Shown one piece after another: positions 55,060-64,000 of a stretch of DNA of 64,000 bases. A model generated the notes under the pieces. That model was not told the DNA's origin and made no database searches. It saw only the letters and a program-made list of their open reading frames with translations. The position numbers were made by a program, and so were the translations under genes. Each line of letters opens with the position of its first letter. Position 1 is the first letter of the stretch. Origin of the DNA: Cyclospora cayetanensis (lineage: Eukaryota > Apicomplexa > Conoidasida > Eucoccidiorida > Eimeriidae); the NCBI RefSeq assembly GCF_002999335.1, contig NW_020312425.1, positions 186,001 through 250,000 on the forward strand, written 5' to 3'.

Positions 55060-57300
55060 CTAGCAGCACCGGCAGATGGCCTCTAGGTCCTGAACCGACT
55101 TGAAGCCCCCGTCATACAGAACAGAGTCAACTGCATTTCGCACTTCTTTCAGAGCCTCCCCGAAACAAAGATGCGCTCGCCTGTGGAGAGGTTGCCCCTC
55201 TTTCACCACAGGAGGTCTACCGCACGTTCCAGGTGCACTTGGTAAGCAGGGTTGTTCCTGTTGGCAGGCCAAGCTGGGGGGGGACGAGTTCTCATTGTGC
55301 CCAGCGGTAGAACTAGAGAATGACATAAAAGTATCTTTTCTCCGCGTTGAATCATCAGACAAGCATTCCACGGAGGCCTTGCGGGGGTCTTCGCCTGGCT
55401 GCTGCTTCTGAGTACCTCTAGGAGAGAGCTCCTCTCGCCTCGAGCTGGAGGCTGACATGGAAGGGTGGCAAGAATTACTCTTGTTCTCAAACCTCGGACT
55501 GTGGCTGGTCGGCTGGGCGTGAAGTCCTCTGTGGCTGAGGTGGTGTCTACGGAGTGCAGGAAGGTGCAGACTGGAGAATCCTGGGGCGGGCAGTGGAGGG
55601 TCCTCTCCCTCGGGTTCCCAAGCCCCTCTCAATGCAAGCTCCTGGTCCAGGCGCATGCAAGAGTAGACGAAGAGGTGTCCGAATGTGTACAAAACGCGGC
55701 CCGCTGTTGTGACACGGCGCTGAACAGCACTCTGCCTGTCTGTCGCGGAGAGTCCCTGCCGAAGTCCGTGGTTCAAGTTCGAGTGTACAGAGAATGCCGG
55801 GAGCTCCAAGGTGGCACCAGAAGGTGTCGGTCTGCTTTTTTCCTTCCCATTGCAGCATGTGCTGGAGAGGGCCATACTTCCTCCCAAGGTTACTGCCCGC
55901 GCTACTTCGCTGTCCGAATGTGACTGGATATTGAACAACTCCGAAGACCTAGGATGGGGAAGCGGTGAGGGTCCTCGAAAGAGGCTAGCCTGAAAACTGC
56001 AGCACTCTGCTGCCCGCCCCCCATCCTCAGCTGCAAGGCAGAGACGCGCAAAATGGCGAAGTGCCCTGCGGGATGCCAGAGGCTCCCCGGCACCCAGGCC
56101 CACAGAGTCCGTCAAACGGAGATATCCAGCGAGCATGTGCTGCAGCCAGACAGAGGCAGAAAACGAAGAGCAAGCGGGGCGGTTAGACCTTATCAGCGTA
56201 CCCCCCTCCCCCCGCTTGCCGGAGTTTCCAGGGAATACGGCTGTACGAGAAGCCAGCAGCCGCAGGGCGATGAAAACGATGGGGGGCACTTACAGTTACG
56301 TTTATGAATGCTGCCGCCATGGGGAACCCCGCGCTGTAGCTCCTCCTGGCGATGCCGACAAACTCCGTCGGAAAAAAGGCTCTAAAAAAGCAGAGGTTCT
56401 GCAAGGCGAACAGGCCACCCCCTCGGAAATCTCGGCGTGGGTCTTCACTCTGAGGCAGGCTCACAAAGAGAATCCACACGTGAGGACCTCAGGAGCCGCC
56501 TGGTTCGTGTTTGAGTGAAGAAGACACATCAAGAAGAACGCAGGCAGTAAGGCACGCGCGGAGGAACGAGAGCATGAGGAGCAGAGGGAGCGAGAATGTC
56601 GTGAAAGGGGTGAGCAGAGACTGTATAAAGGTGATAGAGGCGTTGCATAAGCACGTGGCTGCGCAGAGATGTAACGGCAGTAACGCAACATCGGCCACTG
56701 CTGTACACCTGAAAGCCAATCTCCTTCCAGCGAGGGTTTTCCTCCAATCCCGCCTCATCCCCTGCCTCTGGGAAGCAGAGTTTAAACAGGCGTCTTAGCA
56801 GCTGAGAGAACAAAGGGAAACAAATTAAACACAATGGATGGAACGTTTCCCGCACAAGGACCTTTCCAACGGAGTCGCCAAAACCAGCAAAAACAGCAAG
56901 GCAACAAGCCCTCTTCTCCACACTCAGAGAGAGACGTGAGAATCACAGATCATGGAATCACCAGCTTTAGCGCTAGCTGGGTGCTAAGCTATGAATTCGA
57001 GAATCCAGTATACCTGTTCGTGCTGTTGGCAGTCCCTGTCAAACGGCGTTGCCACGAAGCGCCGGAGAATCCGCAAAGCGAGCTTTTCGTCCATACTCAT
57101 CTCCCCATCGAAGATGTTGTTCAGAAAGGCAAAAAGCCTTAAACAAGAGGAGGATGCCCCCACGCCCACGCCATGGGAGGACCCTGAAGGCGGTGGCACC
57201 CTCGGGCTCGTCATTTCCCAAACAAAGGAGGGAGAAAGTATCAATATAAATGCTTCCCCCGTCTACCTATCAGGCGAAGCGGAGGAATCCAGATCATCAA
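55060..57300 (-). CDS. ELMO-domain protein (ELMOD-type, Arl GTPase regulator)
   Basis: Exons with matching phase: a short acidic exon ending at 57267 (VDFDDLDSSASPD), then 57137-57014 (LFAFLNNIFDGEMSMDEKLA ... DRDCQQHEQ), 56801-56709 (LLRRLFKLCFPEAGD ... NPRWKEIGFQ), 56449-56294 (SEDPRRDFRGGGLFALQNLC ... INVT) and 56139-55060. The ELMO signature is complete: LWxLLFP-like, WKxIGFQ, DPxxDFRGGGLxxLxNL, and the PMAAAFINVT equivalent of PFAxxGINIT. ELMOD proteins act as GTPase-activating proteins for Arl/Arf-family GTPases through an Arg in this domain, consistent with the Arg in DFRGGG. The last exon continues the helical ELMO end (HMLAGYLRLTDSVG), then about 200 residues rich in Ser, His and Pro, and returns to a helix near the C-terminus (GEALKEVRNAVDSVLYDGGF). 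This long insert is much bigger than in the ~300-residue animal ELMODs. The first exon with ATG was not identified. Confidence 0.85.
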
Positions 57301-58229
57301 AATCGACGCCTCACTGCCAGACGTGCAGCCCTTTGGGTAGACGCTGTCCCACGGCTCGACAACTGGAGGCTCAACCAGGGCAAAGCCGACCTCTGGATGC
57401 ACAAGTACGGGGCACTCTGGTTTCAGGAAAACAATAGAGGACTTCGATCTAGCCCATGGGAAAATTAGTGCGAGAGAGATGCTGTGGTTGTAGCCCAAGC
57501 TGATCGGTAGACACATACAGAAGGATCCCCTCTCCTCATCCAAAGCATACTGCAGGCCAAAAACTTATGGAATCCAGCAAAAGAGGCAAAGTGTTGAGGC
57601 AAGCACAAATAACCTATCCTTCATAAAGGCGCTGTTCTTGGAACAAATAAACAACAACAGTCAGAACATTGCCCAAATGGCAATCAGGCGAAAAACACTC
57701 ACTGCAAGTCAAAGCCCACTGTATTGCATATATAGTTTGCTGCTACAAGGCTACAAAGTTAGGAAAGGGCTGAGAACTGCAATACGGTACAGCAAATCAC
57801 CATGGGCGTCCTTGTGAAGGATTTGGCTGTGTACTCTTCAGCCTCTACGAAAATGCAGTGGCCTGCCTCACATGTTATGCTTCTCCCGCTCCAGTTTATG
57901 TTCCTTAAACCGCTACATTAAGCATGAAACTGCATTTTCTTTATTTCTGTTCGAAGTAGCCGCTCCCCCCGTGCATGCGATGATAGCCCCGTCCGTGCGG
58001 TCATAAGATGTTAATCCAGTGCTTTCTTGCTGGGGCCGTTCAGTCGCTTTACGCACGTGTCTGTCGTATACTTCTCGACCACCCACGCCTGAAATCAGTA
58101 GAGGTTGTGTCTGTCACTCCGTTGGTGCTTTTGATATGACGGTGGAATGCTGGTTGGCAGCCTATAGTACACCGATAAACTATCTACAACGCTAGTTGTA
58201 TTAAGTTAGCCAAAAATTAGTTTAAAAAT
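57301..58229. other. Interval upstream of the ELMO gene
   Basis: The 5' exon(s) of the ELMO gene probably lie between 57300 and 57550, where a minus-strand frame reads PEVGFALVEPPVVEPWDSVY, but no ATG-led exon could be fixed. The remainder is AT-rich without a gene. Confidence 0.4.
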
Positions 58230-58500
58230 TGAATTACTGCTCAATATCTTGCTATGTTCCATTTGTTGCAAATTATAGTAAGCTTCGCTGCACACGAAAA
58301 GACGCAGTGTTGCGTGCGTGTGCACTGGGAGCTACGTTCAGCTGGCTTTTAATGCTCGGGGCGCTTGGAGGGTGCAGATACATACACTCTCGCTGCCCTT
58401 CTTTCCTGGCTGGCGATCTAAGGAGGCGGGAAGGGAGGGCTGAAATTTCTAGGAAAGCATTCAGTATCCTACTACCAAATTTGTAACGAGTCTAGGATTA
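58230..58500 (+). repeat. Dispersed repeat, left side of copy B
   Basis: GACGCAGTGTTGCGTGCGTG, GCTACGTTCAGCTGGC and CTTGGAGGGTGCAG match the reverse complement of 61340-61470 almost base for base, and match 50680-50750 directly. Confidence 0.75.
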
Positions 58501-61259
58501 ACTGTGTGCTATCCGAGGTGGCTCTAAGGAGATGCTTCACTCCAGACTTAGTTCAAGCCTGATACAAAGTTATGGACATATTCGATATTTGGGAAGGGGG
58601 ACAGCTAGGGCGAGTGTAGCTGTTTTTTTCAAGCGCTCCAACCGTTCACAGCTAGACGCACATAGCGTTTAGAGTAACAGCATACAACATTGCTTCTTGT
58701 AGTATGAATTTAAGGATATGCTACAACATAAAGATGTAGACACATTTAAACCGATTACTCGTACCTCTACAAGTCTTAGTTTAAAATCACCGGAGTGGTA
58801 AATATTGTATAGGTGTAGCCTAGCTCGCTACATCTCCCCACTCATATTTAAAACATGCATTGCTGTGTTCCACACCTACATCGAGACCAACTGCATGATG
58901 GGAAGCGTAAGAGTTCTCTCCATATCGCTCTTTTGCAGACAGCGGAAACACTGAACCAGCGCAGATCAGGGGGGCAGAAGGTACAACAACCGCTGAAGTA
59001 AACCGACGAACAGAAGACACATGCAATAGCCAACAATGAACGAAGGACCGAACCAACACTACCGCGGCGGCGCGGTAGCTTGTTGCTGTCGGAGTGCTGA
59101 AATGTGTGAGCCTTCAGCCACAAGAAAACAGAATGCAAGTAAATATGTCGAGTAACCTAAGAGCCATATCAGTTTAGCAGTGCTTCCACACCTCAATAAG
59201 CAGTCTCTGCTGTATGCCGGGGTACACCCAATAGCGCTAGTCGATTTGAACACTTTGCCTTTCCTCAAAATATTACCCTTCTGCCGCGCATTCTCCTTTT
59301 CGTGTTGTGGAAAATTCCGATACTGGGAAGCATAGCTTGGGACTGACACGGGAAATAGCTCAATGCGGTATTTGGCCATCCGGCTTGCAGCTCCTCATCA
59401 TTTAGCACATCCTCGAGCTCCTGCTTGATATTTGCGCGTCCTCTGTGTTCCTTGGCCAGAAGTTTAATTGAGTTCCCCAATAACAGACCAGTTGTGGAGC
59501 CTATCAGACGGGATGGGTGCTCAAAACCATTTCTTCTTTCTGCGCTGCTGAGGAGTCGGCATGAAAACTCTCCCTCATCATGTTAAGGTACAGCCTATAA
59601 ACCGCTCACCACAAATTAAGAAAGCTTTGTTGGGGAGGCCGCGAGCTGCCTCTTCTGAGCCCTTTCTGGCACAGCAACCTCTACAGCGCGCACCTGTGGC
59701 CGCATGCGGCCTTCCACTGGGTTACCCGTGGCACACCTAGGATTACATCGTAGTGTAAGGTTATAGAAGCCGTGCTCGTATGTCGCCGTTCAAAATTAGA
59801 GTAACATTTAACTGTTTTAGACTTGTCATTACCTGCGCTCTGTGTCCTTCAGCAAACGTGAGCCTTTGGAACTGCACTGATGAGTAAAAAGGCCTATTTA
59901 AGTTTTGTGCTGTCTCCTTCAAGAACAGATCCTTTTCACATGCAGTGCCGATCCATGCTACCAGTTCATAACTTTCTATATGAGCTTGTATCAACGCGTA
60001 CTTGATTGATGGTGGGCTCCCAACTGCGGTTCTACCATCTGTAGCCCCCTCACCACGCTGTGGCCTGCGTAGGGGTCCCTTACTTTCCCTGATCCATCTT
60101 CTCTGCTCACCACGTAGTATGCCTCTCCTAGATCTATTTTTGTTGTTCAGGTACTTCGGCTTTCCGCATGCAATAATACTTCCAGAATAACATGGCCCAC
60201 CTTCGCACAATATTAGCATGTGTGTTATTGGGGTCTGTCTGGGGATGATCAGGAGGGCGCCTTCCCTTAGACTTTCTTGTCCCCTTCATTTAGAACTGTA
60301 GGCAAGGGAAGGGACGGCTGACGCAGCCCCGGCATCCATGGGTTCCACATCCCGTACTTACCCCCCTTGCAGCCAAAGACTCACGAGCTTCGCCCATTTG
60401 CCCTTGAAACCTCCAGTATTCCATCATTTGTGGAAGTCTGCAGGTAGTTTATTACTCGCTGTCGCTGACTTGTTGCCCAACCTGCAACCACCTGCCGTGG
60501 CGCTTCGAGTAGGCCCGAGACAAGCCACTGATACGCAGCTGTTCGTCGGCGTTGTGGCTCTCGCGAACTAAAACTTATTTCTAGGTGAATCAATGTACCC
60601 ATTGATTCCTCTGCTTCCTCCTTTCGATTTTCTTAAAGCTGGACACGCAGCTTATCTGTAAATAAATCCTATGACTGAGGGCTTGTATGACGACTAAGGC
60701 TGTAGTAATCCCTGTAAGCAGACGACTTCCTCGATATGAATTGAGCCACCTGTTAACTGCTTCTTTCCCCAAACCCATGCTGGAAAGAACACTTGTTTGC
60801 ACTCATGGTGAATACAAAAAAACGGTACATTTCCAACCGGATGATGTGATATTCAAGTAACTGCTTGTCCGTATGGCTGTGACACTTCTCTGGGCGGCAT
60901 GAACTCATCTACGCACCCGTAGTCATTTTATCGGTCGACGTAATAAGCTCATCCTACCAGCTATTGGACTACTGCGTTCCCATCAGTTTGCAGGCAGGCC
61001 TCTGCCACCCCAACAGGCGTTGTGCCACGGTCTACTTTCATCGCGAAAGAAGCGTTCCACCAGATCATTGCAAGCGAAAATCAGACTATTTCAATTACCA
61101 AGTAGCTTGTTTGAATTTGGCTAATTGTTGCCACTGTAGCCACAGCTAGTGGATCGGCGGGGGACACCAGGATCAAAGCATGCGATACTACCAGCTTTAA
61201 CGCTCCATATAAAATCTCCGTAAGGAAAGACTTAATTCTGGAGTTATTACAAACGTAAT

Positions 61260-61490
61260 AGGAATTGATTGAATGTTCTCCTAGAATATTCCTCCTCTCC
61301 CCTTCCCGCCCCATCAGATCTCCACTCAGGAAAGAAGAGCTGGGGCGCACATCTCTGCACCCTCCAAGCACTCCGAGCATTAGCTGCCAGCTAAACGTAG
61401 CTTCTAGTGCACACGCGCGCAACACTGCGTCTTTCCGTATGCCGCGGAGCTTAGAGTGCACTGCAACAAATACACTATAGGAATAGGTTG
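61260..61490 (-). repeat. Dispersed repeat, right side of copy B, inverted
   Basis: On the minus strand this reads GACGCAGTGTTGCGCGCGTG, GCTACGTTTAGCTGGC and GCTCGGAGTGCTTGGAGGGT, the same block as at 58300-58380 but in the opposite direction, 3 kb away. Confidence 0.75.
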
Positions 61491-61500
61491 AGCAAAAATT

Positions 61501-62640
61501 CAATTCGTTACTAACTCGTAGCTGGCTCAATAGAAGTAGTGTAGTAAAAAGTGTTTAGATGTGGCTTCGCCGGCTACTAGTAGCGCTGTTGCCTCGCAAC
61601 TTGTGCACAGTTTCTGTGGGTGGGAGCAGTCTGGTCATCACACTTGCGAGGTCGTAGAAAAACATGAAATTAGCGATACTTCCATTGCGACAAACAGAGG
61701 ATACGGATGGAGCTTTGGGGAAGTGTACGTAAAAGGCGTAAAATAGCGGACAATACCTTTGATGTAAAGAATGAATGAGTTCTGCGGACCGACTGCACTT
61801 CAGGGCACTCGTGTTGCCCTCGAGATATTTGATCGTTGCTGTTCCTCTTCTCCATAAGATATATTCGCCTGCGCAGCCAGTTTTATGGCAACAGACAGAC
61901 AAGAATCTGCCGGTAGTGGAATGGGGTTGTTGCTTCACCGTTCGAGCTGAGGTCACCGACAAGTCAAGCGCCCCAACACTATCATGCCGGTTCAATTTGG
62001 GGGTTCACGCTACTACAGAAGCTGCATTCAACTGCGATAAAGACGCAAATTACTCTTTTTTGTCGTTTGAGGAGCCGTAGCTGCCGCAGCAAGGCGAGGA
62101 TTTTGCCGGGGCTGGGCCCGGCGGCCAGGCACCGGCTGAAAAATCTAGTTGTATAAGGCCTTTCTCATTACTGCGTTGTGAGATGTCCTTCTAAGTGAGC
62201 CTTTGCCTTTTTTGTTTTCTTACAACAACAATTAGGGCTCTGTTCTGAACGCACTTTTCCCGTTCTCCGTCCTCGAAGGGCACCATATTCGTGTGGATCC
62301 ATAAACATTGGTGTCTCGGCTTTGTTTCGTAACGGAGGCATCTCACCGAATCTAGCTTCGTACACAGGAAGGGAAAGCCATACGAGCCATTGTTGGTCTT
62401 TATTCCTCCTTGCTCAAGGAGCTTCCGATGCAGGGATCTGGGAGTTTGTGTTTCGTTCTCGACTCTTTTCAGTTTTCCCTTCCCCCGAACACTTGTTGAG
62501 GCCCATATAGGCAAAAGAAGTTGCTGTGGGGGGCCTGTGTAGAGTGGTTGCAGGCGCATGGTGCAGCGATAACGGCAGTGGCTCCCGTTGCCGCTGCTGC
62601 CAGTGCCTGTTGGCTCCTTGACAGCCTGGGCAGTTGCACA
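61501..62640. other. Gene-free interval before acid phosphatase
   Basis: Short frames on both strands have no recognisable content. The right end should hold the promoter and 5' leader of the acid phosphatase gene. Confidence 0.4.
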
Positions 62641-62707
62641 GCTTATGAACACAAGAGACGGGAAATATTGTGAAGCTCCGCCGCCAGGGAAGTCAACAGC
62701 AGCAGCA

Positions 62708-64000
62708 ATGTCCTACTCTTTCAGTGTCTCGCCACCTCTGAAGAGACAATGCGGGCTCTTTCTGCGCTTCATGCTGCTGCTGGCCAGTCCCCTGCCTAGC
62801 TTGAGTGCTACAGACTCTGATTTCCCGCCATATTGTTTGAAGGAATGGACGGTGCAGGAGAAGCGCACGCTGCCGCCTCTGAGTCTAGAGGCCCAGAACC
62901 TTAATCTTAACCTGCAACAAGTGAGACAGCGATACTTAATGCGCATTGCACAAGGGCAGGCTGTCGATGCGAGGCGAATTTCGATTGCCACTGCCTTAAG
63001 TCTCGGTGTGCACTGTATCCGTATACCAGAATGTGCTTCTTGGTGCTGCCGTGCAGGTGCATGCTCTGGTGCGGCACGGAGCCAGAGCTCCGTATGATAG
63101 AAACTGTTGGCGATGGGCAGGGACCAAAGCCCCTGACTTGAGCACATGGAGCAGCGGCGACATCAGTACAGGCTCACGCCATGTAGGCGTTGCACCTGAG
63201 CAAGACTCTCTGAGAAGTGACAGAGAGAGGTGCCCTCCGAGGGGCCTTCATCGACACGGAGACTGTTCAGCGGCCACACCAGCAGCCAGGCATGATTCTG
63301 CCGTTCCGGCAGGAGGGACGTCCGCAGAGACAGGAGATGCATCAGCAGCTCCTCACCAAGCAGCTGTGGCAGAGCTGCACCACCCTTTTGCTGCAAACAG
63401 CGAGAGCAGCAGGCTGGACTCGCTGCCTCAAGGAGACGGCACCGGAACAGACGCCGCGGATCATGCAATATCAGCACAGCCAGGAGCAGTTGTGCATGCG
63501 CCAGATTCAGCAGCCACGACAGAAGAAGAGCCTCCATGGGAGTGCGCTATCCAAGAAGAACTGGGGATGAACGATACTCGTAAGTTTCCGCCATGGATTA
63601 GAATTATCTGTGCTGCTGAGCCTTCGCGAGGCTCAGGAGGGCGACCTGGGAGAGCGCGTGTCTGCGCTGCTTGATGCTTCCGGGCAGCAGCCTGCTGGTG
63701 GGTGCTCAAGGCTTTTTTCGCTACTGTTCTGTTTCTGTTGAGGGGAAGTCATGGGCAGCGTGCTTGCTGGTGCAGGTAGTATCTGTGTGGCTTTGTTCAG
63801 CTGTTGCTGCTGTTGCTGGCACCTCTTGCAGGGTATGGGAGGTTGTCCACTCCGATGTTGCTGAAAAAGTATGTGCCTACTGAGACGGAGAGGGGTCCCT
63901 TTAGGGGCAGCTGCGTGCCGTCAAGTCTGCTTGACGAGGGTCAGGTGCAGCTGCGACGTGTTGGACGCATCCTCAGCCGGGCATACGTTCAAGTGGGGGG
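62708..64000 (+). CDS. Secreted histidine acid phosphatase, 5' part, runs off the right edge
   Basis: Exon 1 (62708-63007) encodes a signal-peptide-like start: after a basic N-region (SPPLKRQC) comes GLFLRFMLLLASPLPSLSA. An in-frame ATG at 62645 is the alternative start. Exon 2 starts at 63057 after a CAG acceptor and reads VHALVRHGARAPYDRNCW; RHGARAP is the branch-2 histidine phosphatase motif, with the His that becomes phosphorylated. It continues through an Ala/Thr-rich insert to PPWECAIQEELG. A later exon reads LREAQEGDLGERVSALLDAS up to a GTGGGT donor near 63703, and one at about 63905-64000 reads PSSLLDEGQVQLRRVGRILS, the family's second conserved block (G.LT..G..Q...G..LR..Y). The protein would remove phosphate from extracellular or vesicular substrates at acid pH. 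The joint near 63580 is unclear: a 22-nt GTAAGT..TAG gap restores the frame. The C-terminal half, with the HD motif, lies outside the window. Confidence 0.8.

Larger units (their letters stand above)
58230..61500 (-). mobile_element. Deleted Ty3/gypsy retroelement, copy B
   Basis: The minus strand at 59379-59230 encodes YRIELFPVSVPSYASQYRNF followed by KSTSAIGCTP, matching the start of gypsy reverse transcriptase (hRIxL.pG..P..qR.YR.sP.E ... G.I.PS.SP.G.P). Upstream, 59480-59390 gives ANIKQELEDVLNDEELQAGW, the linker before RT. Sequence at 59500-60900 aligns by eye with 30040-31430 of copy A, and 58800-59100 aligns with 27700-28010. So RT start is followed at once by the 3' region: the RT palm, RNase H and integrase are deleted. 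Near 60219-60150 there is a weak CCHC-like run. The outer borders are marked by inverted copies of a dispersed repeat (58230-58500 and 61260-61490). It cannot be autonomous. Confidence 0.6.

Noticed and set aside
62191..62652. 153-codon minus-strand frame before acid phosphatase
   Set aside because: Overlaps the expected promoter of the plus-strand gene and shows no domain or splice support.

Overview
The window looks like nuclear DNA of a coccidian apicomplexan of the Eimeria/Cyclospora type; this is inferred from sequence style, not from a search. The evidence is roughly balanced base composition, abundant CAG/GCA trinucleotide runs that encode Gln, Ser or Ala tracts when they fall in exons, genes split by GT..AG introns of about 50-400 bp, and families known from apicomplexans (RAP protein, eIF2-alpha kinase, ELMO protein, histidine acid phosphatase). 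No operons, tRNA, rRNA or CRISPR were seen.

Layout. 0-3.8 kb: an edge exon, an 88-bp tandem repeat, a tentative plus-strand spliced gene and a small minus-strand ORF. 3.8-10.2 kb: a minus-strand gene with tandem B-box zinc fingers, coiled coil and a PH-like domain. 11.6-13.8 kb (minus): a very-long-chain 3-oxoacyl-CoA reductase (HSD17B12/KAR family) resolved to at least six exons. 14.6-16.3 kb: a minus-strand unknown gene divergent from plus-strand UTP11 (SSU processome). 17-18.7 kb (minus): a secreted protein of unknown family. 18.7-22.1 kb: gene-poor. 22.1-25.8 kb (minus): an intronless eIF2-alpha kinase with a C-terminal split PH-like domain. 27.5-32 kb: a decayed Ty3/gypsy chromovirus. 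33-38.2 kb: an intronless alanine-glyoxylate aminotransferase (minus) divergent from a four-exon GT-B glycosyltransferase (plus). 39.2-40.4 kb: a strand-asymmetric C/T-rich block. 40.5-42.3 kb: poorly resolved minus-strand Q-rich genes. 44.1-49.6 kb (minus): a RAP-domain protein. 50.6-54.4 kb: a second decayed chromovirus. 55-57.3 kb (minus): an ELMO-domain protein. 58.2-61.5 kb: a third retroelement remnant. 62.7-64 kb (plus): a histidine acid phosphatase running off the right edge.

The genes are typical eukaryotic single units with separate functions: ribosome biogenesis (UTP11), translational stress control (eIF2 kinase), fatty acid elongation (KAR), glyoxylate/amino acid metabolism (AGXT), glycosylation, organellar RNA metabolism (RAP) and small-GTPase regulation (ELMO). 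The clearest structure not explained by ordinary genes is the set of three broken chromovirus copies, all with coding strand on minus. They were recognised only by translating the minus strand across stop codons and frameshifts. Exon borders are given where splice sites and reading phase agree; otherwise gene ends are approximate.
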